Of a DNA stretch of 64,000 nt, positions 1 through 12,000 are shown in pieces. Made by a program: the position numbers and the translations under genes. The notes below the pieces were generated by a model. That model worked only from the letters and a program-made list of their open reading frames with translations, made no database searches and had not been told where the DNA came from. Every line of letters begins with the position of its first letter. Position 1 is the first letter of the stretch. This stretch comes from Bolinopsis microptera (taxonomy: Eukaryota > Ctenophora > Tentaculata > Lobata > Bolinopsidae): contig NC_087073.1 in assembly GCF_026151205.1 (NCBI RefSeq), positions 21,418,837 through 21,482,836 of the forward strand. The letters run 5' to 3'.

Positions 1-3000
1 CGACACCTAGACTGCACTTTTTAATGACTGGTAAGTAAGTGTTGGCAAAGGGAGAATGTTCGTGAATGTTGGAATTGTAACTCAAAATATCTTCCATCAA
101 GACGTGTGCAATATCCCCTCACCCCAATATCCCATTTCCTTGATAGGTTACACTCCCCCCTCCCCCCCCCCCCCCCCCCCCAATATCCCATCTCTTTGAT
201 AGGTTACACTCCTCTGACTCTGGATCACAAGATTAGTAACGTGAGAAAGACGACCGTATTGGATGTCATGAGGCGACTTCTGCAACCCAAAAACATCATG
301 GTGTCTACCCCCAAGGACAGGCGGCACAATCACTGTTACGTCAGCATTCTCAACATCATTCAGGGAGAGGTACGCTTTGTAAATGTGATCTTAAAAACAT
401 TCTGACGATGATCTATTTATAGATTCAAAACGATGTCTTCTCTTTGAATCCAAACATATATATTACCTTAATTTGTAAGTTATAAAAACTTTTTTAGCCT
501 CGTCTAATTATATCATTATCCAGGTGGACCCAACACAAGTACACAAGAGCTTACAGAGAATCAGGGAGAGAAAGCTGGCAAACTTTATACCGTGGGGACC
601 AGCAAGCATACAAGTAGCGCTGAGCAAGAAGTCCCCATACATCCAAACAGCTCACAGAGTATCCGGTCTTATGTTGGCAAATCACACTTCTATCTCCAGC
701 TTATTTGTGTATGTCCCCTTAAAAGCGTTCAGCTGTTAGATTTAGACTGATTTAATGCTCGTTGATTACGTAATCCAGATTTTCTTTTTTAGTACCACGT
801 GCCACATGCCTAGCATGAAATATTTACCTACTTACTTGTACTTGTGTAGGTCTGTAGCTACAGGCTATCCCGAAACTAGAAGCTCGTAAACAGTTGTTCG
901 CGAACAGTTGTTCGTGAACAACTTATGACATGATGGTTACCAGATCATGACTGCATAATGACACGGAGCTCCTGTACGTGTACTCTATCATAATTACTAC
1001 TAGAGAATCAACGAGTTTGTATTTTATGATCACGTGACCATTAATCTGACCAACCATAACTGAGTTACCTCTCAGCTATAATCGAAAGTTCAAACTTTAG
1101 CATAATCGAGCTGCAGATAACTACATTCTGCCTTTAAATATCGATCTGAGAATAAAAATGGTCCGTTTCTCATTGACTATAATAACAGCCACAGGCCACA
1201 GCTCATTGAGAAATTGATCGCTTGCCAGATCCCTCGAAAACTGCGCCTAGTGGCATGGTTTCCAAATGCTAATTTATGAATTGTTACATATAATCAATAT
1301 TTATATCTAAGGGAAATATTAGAGCATAAATATTAACTCAGAGCCCCCGCACGTGTACTCAACATAATATTATAATATATATAATATATATAATTACTAC
1401 TAGAGAATCAACGAGTGTGTGTTTTATGCTAATACCCTTTCGAGCCATCGTTATTAAGCCTGGAAAGGGTAATCTAACTTAACTGAGCCGCTCAGCACTC
1501 ACCTTCATCGCTTTGGTTATTAACTTATCTGGCCCCGGGTGTATTGTCCATCGTCCGCCTCTTCGGCTTCTTTATTCATAAAGCTCAAAAAGGACGATTT
1601 GCTTATTCAAGAGGTCATTATAAGTTCCTGCTGGACAGGATTGAGTTTGTTCCATAACCAAGCACATTGCCTTGAGTTTATGACCGCCCGCGCCCTGCAG
1701 TCTGCACTTGAACGGTCGTAAATTTTTTTGGCGCTTATTCTTTTCAAACTGAGCGAATACTACCATAAGAATTTCTAGAATTTTTGAATCTGAGAATTTG
1801 ACCATTTTCGCCGGGAATACTCAAAAATTATTTTTGAATCTGAGAAATTCAGCATGGATTTCTCATTTTCTCGAAAATTGTCCACTCAAAAATAGTGATA
1901 TACCAAATCATTCTTCATATCAGTGCAATGTGGTCCAAAAATACTCAAAATATTTCCTCTCCTGGAAACTTTTCTCAAAAATACTCATGATCCCCCCCCC
2001 CCCCCCCCCAAACTAATAACAATGTTACTTCTATGATTTCTGAACCTCGGATAAAGTTTAGGCACTCTAGCAAGATGAATGGAGGTCACAAGAATCACGT
2101 CATAATACTTCCTCCAACGGAATCCTCCGGAAACATCTCCGACGAAGCGGACAAATTCCTCGGCTCTCTTCTCCTAATTTCCTCTTTGATTGGCGTTGTC
2201 GGAAACACCCTAGCAGTGTACCACTTCTTAACAATAAAAACTAAAAAGGTTCCATCCATCTTGTTCATCGCAATCAGTTGTGTGGACCTGTGTACGTGTT
2301 TATCAGGGCTTCCTGTAGCCTTCACTTGGCTCAACTTGAGGCGACCTGGGTTTTGGAATAGTGTATATTTCTGTTTCGTGTGGCATATTTTCTTCACTTT
2401 AATGCTTCGTATGTCAACTTTTCTAGCCATGATGATGAGTTTAACTAGAGTTATCTTTATTTGTTTTCCTCTTCGCCAGCAAGAGAAAAAGATCGTCGCA
2501 ATCATTTCTTTTGCGTACAGTATACTACTGCTTCTACACGATGCCTTAAATGGTTCATACGTGTCTTCTATCAAGTTTATTACTGATGGACCCTATTGCT
2601 ATTGGAGTCCATCGCCCAAAGCAACTTCCAGAGTCAAGCTGGCGAACTACATAATCCTTAGCTGTGAAACAGGAATTCCACCAATCATCACATTTCTCAG
2701 TTTCACAGCGAGTATCGTGAAATTGAATCTGAAATCAAGTGTAGCTTCCACCTATAGTGGACATCGCAACAGCAAGGCTACTAAAACGATAACTTTGTTC
2801 ACCATTATCTTCCTACTCTGCAATCTCCCTTATTTTACTCTAAATGTCCTGGATACCCTGACATCGGTATTTTACAGTTACCCCGGTCCTCTGTTCTCTG
2901 GCCCTTTCATGACTTGGTATAGTTGGCCTGTGGCTAAAGTGCTGTGCACAGTTCTGAACGCAGGGGTGAATCCTGTGCTGTATTTCTGGAGGATGAGGAA

Positions 3001-4074
3001 GTTTAGGGACGGTATCCTGGAGATTTATCGAGTTCTGCTAGGTTGGAAAGCCAGGGGTCCCTCAAATTCCGTAGCATCTTGCAACATTCCTAACCAGTCT
3101 TCCGTTGTAACCAGTTTCTGAAGGATAATGCTTTATGCCAAGCAGATATTGCTTTCGCCTTTGAAGAGGGGAAAAACAAATTATATCTTTTGGTATTTTT
3201 AGGTCTGCAACAGCTAGGGCTAGTACTTTTCTTAAACTAGTGGGATTTCGCGACTGCCCCATCCCTGAGTGTTTTTTTGTGTGATAACTTTTGTTTTAGA
3301 TATTTGAGATTATTTTCGTTTGCCACTTCCAGGCTGATTAGTATATTTATTATTTATTTCCGTTAAATTAATTTTTTTTTTCTGAAGGAATCGAATTTTT
3401 ACATCGCCCATTTAATTAACCAGTCTTCAATTATATAATTACTAATATATAATAATAGTTGAACTAGCGATTTATTGTACGAAGAATTCGTCTTGAAGTG
3501 CTTGTTTTATTTAATGTGTCCACGATATTCAAATTCAGACGATAGAAGTCGACAGCAGATTGGAATTTGAAGTGAAAGGTATGCTCATTTTGTTTTTAAC
3601 TCTTCTTTTATTTCAGCAAAACGTTGCAGCAATACGATAGACTGAAAGCGAGAGGTGCGTTCTTGGAGCAGTTTAAGAAAGAGAAGATGTTTTCGGAGGG
3701 TCTTGAAGAATTTGACAGCGCCCGTGAGGTAAATATGAGCATGAAAGAGTTTCAACTACCACTGGGGGGTTCCAATGGTGAAAAATTGCGAATCCCCTAC
3801 CATTGTGGAGAATTAATTGTATTTGATTTACCTGCAGCTCGAATCCGCGAGGAATGTTAATATGATTTGACTACGGGAGTTGCAACGTGGCTTGAAGTAT
3901 TTAAAGGTAGCAAGTTGGCAACACTAAACTTACCACCTTAACTCCTACACTCACTGAACCGTACAATAATTCCAGGTAGTGCAACAGTTGATAGACGAGT
4001 ATCAGGCAGCCACACAGGTCGACTATAAGATGTACTCCGGAGTGCCACAAGCGAGTACTAAAAGTGCCGAATAG
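1..4074 (+). CDS. TUBG1: Gamma-tubulin, 3' five exons (5' end off window)
   Basis: Gamma-tubulin is the GTP-binding tubulin of the gamma-tubulin ring complex that nucleates microtubules at centrosomes. Exons read here: 1-30, 203-369, 524-708, 3617-3728 and 3976-4074. All have GT-AG borders and consistent phases, giving the C-terminal 196 residues. The first exon reads TPRLHFLMT(G); the next give [37 protein letters not shown] and [18 protein letters not shown], all near-identical to animal gamma-tubulin. The exon 3 donor is the GTATGT at 709, not the GT at 707: only 709 keeps the frame into KTLQQYDRL. The C-terminus after LIDEYQAAT is a divergent 17-residue tail. The 2.9-kb intron 709-3616 contains a whole GPCR gene on the same strand. 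The acceptor at 201-202 has a tandem copy upstream. Identity is very secure. Confidence 0.96.
111..214 (+). repeat. Tandem copy of a gamma-tubulin splice acceptor with a C-run
   Basis: The segment CAATATCCCATNTCNTTGAT followed by AG|GTTACACTCC occurs twice, with AG at 145-146 and at 201-202, separated by a C-run at 162-181. The second is the acceptor used for exon 203-369. The first lies 56 nt upstream, not a multiple of three; splicing there shifts the frame and meets a stop soon after the real exon start. Confidence 0.8.
1735..2009. mobile_element. Possible solo end of a G/C-run TIR element
   Basis: An AT-rich block with several copies of a short motif like ACTCAAAAAT ends in CATGATCC followed by a run of 18 C (1992-2009). 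The same terminal pattern, CATGAT then C-run preceded by short subterminal repeats, closes the 4.9-kb element at 59103. No matching left terminus or target duplication was found, so this is at most a truncated relative. Confidence 0.3.
2033..3121 (+). CDS. Rhodopsin-class (class A) G-protein-coupled receptor, intronless
   Basis: A single 362-residue ORF with seven hydrophobic segments. TM1 (about residues 44-66) has the GN pair in [11 protein letters not shown]2 has [11 protein letters not shown] with the conserved Asp. Cysteines in the first and second extracellular loops (VYFC, GPYCYW) could form the usual disulfide. TM6 is FLLCNLPYF and TM7 ends [17 protein letters not shown], the NPxxY motif with the helix-8 start. 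In place of the DRY motif at the end of TM3 it reads TRV in [11 protein letters not shown], so the acidic residue is missing. It probably couples to G proteins at the plasma membrane; the ligand cannot be named. The start could be the ATG at 2033 or the one at 2075. It sits whole within a gamma-tubulin intron, on the same strand. Confidence 0.9.
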   Translation: MISEPRIKFRHSSKMNGGHKNHVIILPPTESSGNISDEADKFLGSLLLISSLIGVVGNTLAVYHFLTIKTKKVPSILFIAISCVDLCTCLSGLPVAFTWLNLRRPGFWNSVYFCFVWHIFFTLMLRMSTFLAMMMSLTRVIFICFPLRQQEKKIVAIISFAYSILLLLHDALNGSYVSSIKFITDGPYCYWSPSPKATSRVKLANYIILSCETGIPPIITFLSFTASIVKLNLKSSVASTYSGHRNSKATKTITLFTIIFLLCNLPYFTLNVLDTLTSVFYSYPGPLFSGPFMTWYSWPVAKVLCTVLNAGVNPVLYFWRMRKFRDGILEIYRVLLGWKARGPSNSVASCNIPNQSSVVTSF

Positions 4075-6308
4075 AAGATCATTTCCACCATACTGGTGCT
4101 AGGGTTTGATTATTTCGGATTGTTATTGTAGCCAGTTGGCAGATGTCCACCGAGCGAGCGAGTATGATGAAAATATTTGGAGAATTCGAACTGACGAAAG
4201 GTGGAGTTAGAGGTGGTTGGGACTAAAAGTAGGGCAACTTTTTAACTATTTAAGGTTTGATTTTGATAAATATACACTTTGAAGAATTAATATTGTTCGA
4301 CCCATCCGGCATAATAATAACAGTTATATTGTCCGTGTTGTATTTTAGCTAGCTAGATTTGAAAGACTGATGAGGATGATGTCATGATGTGTGCGACTTT
4401 GACAAATTCTCAAATTTTCATGCTATCCTGTTTGTGATTTTGTGATCAGACTCATTTAATCATGAATTTCTATTTTCTATAACTTTGTAGTTTGTTGAAT
4501 ATTTTAGATGCGAAATAATGGTTATTTATTATATGTTAATGCTTATGCTATTTATACTTCATATTATTTTGTAATCAAAATCTTGCTTTTATCATTTTGA
4601 ACATTCACCGAACAGAGAAACGAGTTATTAAGTGCATTAATTTAAAAAAGCTGTTGATATCTGGATGGATAATGTATATAAACTGATGATTGTTCTTCGA
4701 CTGACAACTATGGTCCATGACGAAATCTGCGGAAAATCGCCACTTTATCAAAAAACTACCGTCTTAAGTTTTGGAGAACGACGATGTCAAAATGGAAACC
4801 ATTTCTGCAAATATAAAAAGAAACCCTCTCGCAGTTTCTTAATCTTATGCTTCTTAATTTTATTACAGTTTGGGTTTCTTAATGCTTACTCATTTTATGC
4901 ATATTAATCATTGGATTTTTTAAATGTTCTGTACACTAAGGTATGTCGAGAAATCCCGCCTCTTGACTGGTCAGACCACACGTACGCTGCGCGCGACAAA
5001 CTTTCTGCCACAGTGAGTAAAAAGTGGTATATTTGTTACATTTTAATGTTATTGCGCCTTACAAATGCGTTTCGAAAACTCTACCTTTCAGAAGGACTTT
5101 CTACAAAACTGTACCAAATAAAATGGACGAAAATAAAGTGTTTTAAAAATAACATAGAAATACAAATTTCTTGAAACTTTTCAGATAGTAAGATAATTAT
5201 AATAGGAATAATCTGTGCCAAACTTGAGATATCACTTCAAAGACAAGGAAATGTCTCCAAATTGGTGGTTTTGAGTGGTACCAAGGCATTTATCTCGAGA
5301 TTGTGTTAATCAATTTTCTTTAAACTTTCCAGATAGTAAAGTAACTATAATAGGAACAATCTGTGCGAGTTTGGGTAAATTTCTATGTGCCAAACTTGAG
5401 ATATTACTTCAAACACAGGAAAATATAACCACCAAACTTTGACGAAGCCAATAAGAATTTTTTTTAAATCGGCCGGTGGTAAGTGGTTTAATTGATGGTT
5501 TTTTGTACCCCAATGTGATACTAAAGTGTCTCACTTTTTCTCCCCCTCTGTCACACTCTCTCTCTCACTCTCTCTCCCCATGTACAGCTCCCCTAATTAC
5601 TGTTTTGTACATTATTAGGTAATTTGGCAGTGGAGACTATTAAAGTATTACTATTGGATACGTATTTGTTGGGGGCTCAGAATTAAATTTACTCTAATGC
5701 AGCCGGTTTCAACTGAGCGAGTTTATACTTTTGCACCGTTTCAACTTTTGCACTGTTTATACTTATACAATTTAACTGCGATAGTGAAGTCCCGGCCGTA
5801 GGCACGGGTTACACTAGTATTATATAATCTGAGAATAATGGTAGGATACAATAACACTAAGACTTTGTAGTTTATTTAACCTATTATAGTTTTGTGACTA
5901 ATTAAGAGCCTTGTCCTCAAAGTATTTGATGAAATTGACGTCAACAGTGTGCGTGTAGTTATGTGTAGTTGTCTTTATTAAAATGACTTACAGTAACAGC
6001 TAAAGTGCCATAATGAATAGATATTAACAGAAAGTTGCTAAATAATATCAATTGCTGATCTGATAAGTTGTCTGTTAATGTTATCGTGTAGGGAGGAGAA
6101 CCTAGAAGTTAGCCACGTTTTATGGCAAGTGATAATGGACCGTCTCTAATGAATACCGCTAAATACTTAAATACTATATACATTTTATATGGTAATATCC
6201 ATCATTATGAGATTATAGTATTTTAATGTGGACACCAAATTACCTCCATTTATATTAATGTACAGAGAATGGCTCCACTGCTGGTTTCTTAGCAATAAAA
6301 ACTCCGGA
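4075..6308. other. AT-rich region after gamma-tubulin, no gene seen
   Basis: Probably starts with the gamma-tubulin 3' UTR. Two open frames of about 80 codons (4665-4907, 4911-5174) have no family resemblance and no splice support. A CT-rich microsatellite lies near 5535-5580. Nothing else recognised apart from the direct repeat at 5173-5425. Confidence 0.6.
5173..5425. repeat. Imperfect direct repeat, two copies of about 80-100 bp
   Basis: The string CAGATAGTAA, then TATAATAGGAA(T/C)AATCTGTG, then GCCAAACTTGAGATAT occurs at about 5182-5252 and again at about 5330-5404. The second copy carries a short extra segment. This is noncoding local duplication. Confidence 0.75.
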
Positions 6309-6746
6309 TGTACCCTAACACTTAACAGTAAGTACACACCGTGTAGTTGAAGGTGTACCCTAACAGTAAGTACACACCGTGTAGTTGAAGGTGTACCCTA
6401 ACAGTAAGTACACACCGTGTAGTTGAAGGTGTACCCTAACAGTAAGTACACACCGTGTAGTTGAAGGTGTACCCTAACGATAAGTACACACCGTGTAGTT
6501 GAAGGTGTACCCTAACAGTAAGTACACACCGTGTAGTTGAAGGTGTACCCTAACAGTAAGTACACACCGTGTAGTTGAAGGTGTACCCTAACAGTAAGTA
6601 CACACCGTGTAGTTGAAGGTGTACCCTAACAGTAAGTACACACCGTGTAGTTGAAGGTGTACCCTAACACTTAACAGTAAGTACACACCGTGTAGTTGAA
6701 GGTGTACCCTAACAGTAAGTACACACCGTGTAGTTGAAGGTGTACC
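6309..6746. repeat. 38-bp minisatellite, 11 copies
   Basis: Eleven copies of a 38-bp unit made of ACCCTAACAGTAAGTACACA followed by CCGTGTAGTTGAAGGTGT. Copies 1 and 10 share a 7-bp insertion (ACTTAAC), and one copy has CGATAAG in place of CAGTAAG. GTGTAC and GTACAC in the unit are inverted relative to each other and could form a small stem. The CCCTAA core resembles a telomeric hexamer but occurs once per unit. Confidence 0.95.
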
Positions 6747-8025
6747 ACTGCTACACTAGTCTCCCGGTAGGTCACACAACTCTAATTAATAGTGCGGCTC
6801 TAGATAGTATCTCCAGCATATTTTGATTTACAGCTGGGGCTGATGTAGGAACGAGTGTACTAAATGCCCGTATCTCCAATACTCCAATGCAATATAACAG
6901 TATAGTAGAGGTCCAGTCCAGAGGCAATCAGAAATGAGTAATTTTAAAATGACCAATATAGTTCGACAGGGGTGAGGGGAGCGAAGGTGCGATCTTGTCG
7001 TCAAAATGTACTCTCTCGCTTTCTCTATATTTTCAGACGGGATTTTTTGACAGCGAACTGTTAAAATGGCAGTAGTTAAATACTTTACTGATTAAAAAGG
7101 GGTCGGTGCTGCAGTAGTGACGCGGTTACGAAACAAGGAGCAGAAAGTGGGGACATTCCACAAAACATGGGGTATTAATAACCCTGCTACTTCTAGCCAT
7201 TCTTCATCAGAGATACCACTTGCAAACCTCACAACTCAGGGTCCATGGCAATACATTTACATGGTAAGATGTTGTCAGCGTTAGAAGGGAGGATTTATTC
7301 TATCAAATTCTGAGTCACTTATCACCTGTATTAGTGAATCGATTTAAGAACTGCACTGATGTGGAGGTAAAACACATATTATGCACATATAAAACACATA
7401 TTATGCACATATATATCGGATTGGTTGGTGGCATTTTCAAACTGATTGGTCGTTCACATCAATGATCAATGTGTTAAGTGTTTTGTCTTCCCTTCGCATT
7501 ACGTTAGAACAAATGATAAAGAAAACATATTTTAAAAGTATCAATAAAAATTAAATGTTTAACAGAGTATCTCTCACCAAACTTGACTTCAATGAATGAG
7601 CAGGACACGTATTTAACGTATTTAACGTATTTAACGTATTTAAAGAGCTAATCAATCTTAAGAGACAGTCCAAACATTTGGAATGCATCATGTCTCCAGT
7701 GTATGTATAATTATTACTATACTCATATCAAAACTTGACTTAACACTACAATGGCCAAGATTATCCGCTGAAATTGGGAAATTACAACAGGTAATTAAAA
7801 ATTTCAACTGTTACAGTACATTCCAGGATACGGGATATACTGTAGATTTGCTTTTAGTATTCATATCTCAAGACCATTCCCACAAATTCGAAACGTTCCC
7901 AACTTTGAACATTAGAAATCTAACTGAACCTGAATAAATCATCAAACTCCACATGGTTAAACCGTCAAGGACCCAGACCTCTGACTTTTCAAAGTTAATT
8001 AACTTCTGAAATAAGCCTCAATATG
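6747..8025. other. Noncoding stretch with a short 9-bp repeat
   Basis: No convincing exon. Four copies of GTATTTAAC lie at 7609-7643, and AACACATATTATGCACATAT is duplicated near 7370-7410. An 84-codon frame at 7683-7937 has no recognisable motif. Confidence 0.55.
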
Positions 8026-8318
8026 TTACATATCACTCAAATCGGTCACGACTACAGGAATGTAGCCTAATATTGAGACTTCCAGTTTCCACATCGCACA
8101 TCCCGAGAACTCAGCCCTGATCTGAGAAACTGGTCTACAGTCCTCAGGGAGGAACAACTCTTCTTTCTTCTCCTCTACTTGTCGAGATATCTTCTCCTCT
8201 ACTTGTCGAGATATCACCGGCTAAAACAGTGGTATTAATGACCGAGCTGGTCGTCTCACCTCTCGTCTGCATCCTCAACATCTGAAGCATCGCATATCAC
8301 CACCTTTGGGATCTGTCT
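8026..8318 (-). CDS. Candidate exon pair of an unknown gene or gene remnant
   Basis: On the minus strand a 59-nt segment (8260-8318) lies between a good acceptor (CTCTTTTCAG) and a good donor (GTGAGA) and reads RQIPKVVICDASDVEDADE. Just downstream, 8026-8217 is open and reads through two tandem copies of SRQVEEK into LFLPEDCRPVSQIRAEF and then WKLEVSILGYIPVVV before a stop. The simplest 39-nt intron between them does not keep the frame. An alternative acceptor near 8130 does, but gives a different short ending. I do not recognise the family; it may be decaying. Confidence 0.25.
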
Positions 8319-8398
8319 CTGAAAAGAGTGTTTGAGTCAGAGTTATATTAAAAGCATCTGCCATGCCTTTGTTATTAAATACACCTAGCCTGGAGGAA

Positions 8399-8467
8399 GT
8401 ATATACTTTAATATACTTTAATATACTTTAATATACTTTAATGTACTTTAATATACTTTAATATACC
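8399..8467. repeat. 10-bp minisatellite ATATACTTTA
   Basis: About seven head-to-tail copies of ATATACTTTA, one with a G substitution. Confidence 0.9.
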
Positions 8468-8689
8468 TATATTATCTCGATTCAAAATTTGGCCGCTTAA
8501 TTTCTTTAAAGGCATCTAATGTATAGATTAGATTTACCTTTTATGTACAGTTTGTCTTGTTCAAAGATATTGATACTTGACCAATTTATGGGCCAAAATA
8601 TATGAAGTATGAGTTAAGGGGACTAACAACTGGCTTATCTTGTAAATCTTAACGAAGAATATAAATCTACTAATTGTAGGTATATTAAA

Positions 8690-9000
8690 GTATATTAAAA
8701 TGTAGGTTAAAATCGTATTCTCCTGGGGACGATGGAGTGAAAAGGTTATTATATACGAAATAGTGGTGTTAATGATTGAGGGTGTGTGATTAAGTTGAGT
8801 GGCCGGTGTGTTCTCGGTGAGGAGGTTGCGGAGGGTGGTAGCTGAGGAGTGCAAGTGGGTGACTTTGATATCGTGTTGTCCGAGTAACTTGGAGATGGGT
8901 TTGGAGAGGGAGGAATGGAAGGAAAACTTTGAGTGCGTGCTCTCTGTTCTGCCGGTTAAATGAGGCAAAGACCGGAGTGTTGGTGAATTTGTAATTATAC
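8690..9000 (-). mobile_element. Possible decayed retroelement fragment
   Basis: Two overlapping minus-strand frames together read NREHALKVFLPF, then FHSSLSKPISKLLGQHDIKV and TTLRNLLTEN. The pattern of LPF..LS..I..LL..H.IKV followed by TLRNLL resembles the linker just upstream of the GIY-YIG region in some retroelement polyproteins. The frame changes once inside the match, as expected for a dead copy. The resemblance is from memory and weak. Confidence 0.3.
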
Positions 9001-9071
9001 AGTATGCCAGCCGCCAGGAGTATTGTCGTATTAAGCAGCATCATTGTTTCTCCGCTATACACGTTGTACAC

Positions 9072-12000
9072 TCTGAATACTAATTGTATCCATTAGAAAA
9101 GTGCGGGAATGAATTTACTAAAAGATCCTGCTGGATAATCTGCTAGCTATCTCCCGTATGTAGTAGTATGCAAATTGGGCCCAAGTGATGTATCCAACAC
9201 GAGCTTGAAGCTTCTATAATGTGAACGCGTGTGTAGGAATAACCAACCGTTTATAAAATTACAGACGCAGCAATTCGGCTTCAATTTAGTCCTCAAACTA
9301 CAGATGAAGCAGGAGAAAGAGAGAGCCTGCAATAATTGGCGATCTGGTGGTCGTTACATTTAGCATTCTTGACGTTAACAAATCCAGTGTGACGCGGAAA
9401 CCGTGAAGTAATTCTTAAAGTCGATCTTTAAAAAGTCTTTAATATTTTGTAGTCTGCAGTCTGTAAGTTCAGAGAATCATTCAGGCTAGGACCTTCTTAA
9501 CGGTATCAAAAGAATGACTGCATACAAATTTTCTTTCAAATGATTCGGAGAATGGCCTGATACAGAAAAAAATATGTGTATACGATACAGAATAGTATGC
9601 GGGTATAAAATTAAACCCGCCTAAAATGTTTATAACAGCTACAGATTTAACTTTTCGTGAATATTTGATTTCCTATCGATCAAAAGAGATTGATTCTTGC
9701 CCAATATAACCACATTAAGCTCACCGCGCGTATAATTGCACTGCGTATAATTTGATATGTCATTATGTCACAGCAGGGAACGTGGATCTGTCAAGAAAGG
9801 CATCAAATGTTCTACCAATTTAATGCACTATTATATCGCTTTTTGAGGCAGAAGGGGGGGGGGGGGGGGGGGGGGGGGCTTCTTTTTTGGGCTAACTACT
9901 CTTTTAGATCAGCAAATAACATTAACATCTATTTTGTATTCCAAGTAGTCAAGAAGACTCTCCTGGCGCCCAGCCCGCTTAAAACGGCACTTCGGACAGC
10001 ACTAACAGATAACCATAATTTTTAATGTGGTTACAGAGTCTGGTCAGATATGCCTTCTAAAAATAGTAATAAATATTCATATCATGTTCATTGTTCATTA
10101 AGTATATGTTCCAGAAATTCGAGAACTTACAGTCCTTTTTCAGGTCAATAATCTTTAGAACTTAAAATATCCTTTTGAGCAACTCATTTTATCTGAGCTG
10201 TTGCTGGACAGGTGACACACGGTTGGTACACATTAAAAGGTTACTCAAGGCACACTTAATTAATACACAAACCCTATATTATATTGCACTTGAACTTTGA
10301 TTTAGATCGGAAATTTAGGCAATAAATCAGTTATCAGCAAACCTTTGAATTGTTAGAGATTCCATTCTGTTTGTCTTTACTTGAATTCTTGTTGTGATCC
10401 GTTGGTTTTGATTTGCTCTGGATACAGCCCATGTTAACTTGCTAGGGAATGTAATCAGTTACACAATCTTCATTGAATGTCAAAAATACGATTTAATCAA
10501 TGCATTTCTTGTCATAATAATATATCGAGTGGAGTAATTAATTGCATACGAATATCGCGGCTCGACCATCTTGAATTTGGAGTCATCATCAGTGTAAAGC
10601 TGTAATACATCAGTTGACGGACTTTAATCAAATCAACGAGTTCTAATGTCATTCATCAAATTACGGAGGATGGTTTTCCCATTTAACTGATCATTGACAG
10701 CTTGACGAACCGTCAAAGTGAAAAACTGTCTGAAAGCATGGCACTAACTAGGCAACTATAGGAATTCCTTGTAGTTAGAATCATTTATTGACACATTTTA
10801 GTGCTAATACCAACACATCCTACACTACCTGGAGTGCTTATTAACACGCCCTATCTGGCAGTTCAGAAATAGCTCATAAATCCCGAAATAGCTCATAACC
10901 GCTAAGTTTGTGACATATAATAATCTTGGCCCATTGATTACATGTTCATATCGCTCTCTGTGATAGGTATTAGGTATTATGGCCTATGGCCATGGGTTGT
11001 AGGGCGTGATTTCAGGTTACTGCTTTTTTTTCACTTATTTGGCATAATCACGATTCACGGCCACGAACGAAACATATTTTAAATCCGTATTCCGGTGTAA
11101 CTCCACCTAAGAGAACACCTTCCCTTTAGAGGGAGATCCAACAAGTTCATGAAAGGGCAGCAAGCTGCGAGAGTAAAATAACCAGTGCAGCCAAACTTGA
11201 ACTAAACTTAAGCTAAGATACTATTTATTAATTGCAAGTTGTTCAACTTTATTGAATACTTACTGCGATCATTGCATATTGATGTCGATATATAATATAA
11301 TATATTATATTGTATCTAAATAATGGCTCTATAACAGTAGTCAAATCTGTAGTCTTCAAACTATTTAACAATGACAAAATTTCTCCAAAAACGCGTAACT
11401 GCCGAGGGGAGGGATCTCCAAAAAAGCGATGGGACAAAGGTTGAAGATCGAGAGGATTCATATAAAAATAGTGGTTAGTGACCATATTTTTGAGGATGTC
11501 GGATATTAAATGGGAGTTTATAAAGATCACAAAAATACACAAGCCGGATTTAACTTTACAAGATAAACCACTGTCCAAATATTTGGGGATTGCGTAGGAG
11601 AGTCAGGTCACGCAAATGTGACACTATTCAAGACTCAAGTGTTATATATATAATCACAGGTAGTGAGAGACGAGCCCTAATTTAGGTGGCGTCATTTAGA
11701 ATATTTAGTTTATCTAAAAATAAGGAAATAAGGTGTTCAATTTTAACCTCGATAAGCTGGCAACAACAAGCACTTGGCGAGACAAGGAGCGGCTAACTTA
11801 TTATGATAATGACAAATGAACGGATAATGAGTATGAAATGAACGGATAATGAGTATAATTAACTGTACCATAGGAGACCGCCTGATTCACAGCGGACAGT
11901 CAGCATGTATAATAATGGGGAGTTTAAAAAGATAATGGAAAGGGAGCTCCGGCCCAACATCAGAGAGAAGGTAGTAAACAAAGGTAGCAAGCTCTCCGGC

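Noticed and set aside
4665-5174. Two consecutive ORFs of 80 and 87 codons after gamma-tubulin
   Set aside because: No similarity recognised, lysine/phenylalanine-rich as expected from AT-rich DNA, no splice support.
6309-6746. Interstitial telomere array
   Set aside because: CCCTAA occurs once per 38-bp unit, not in tandem; resemblance is incidental.
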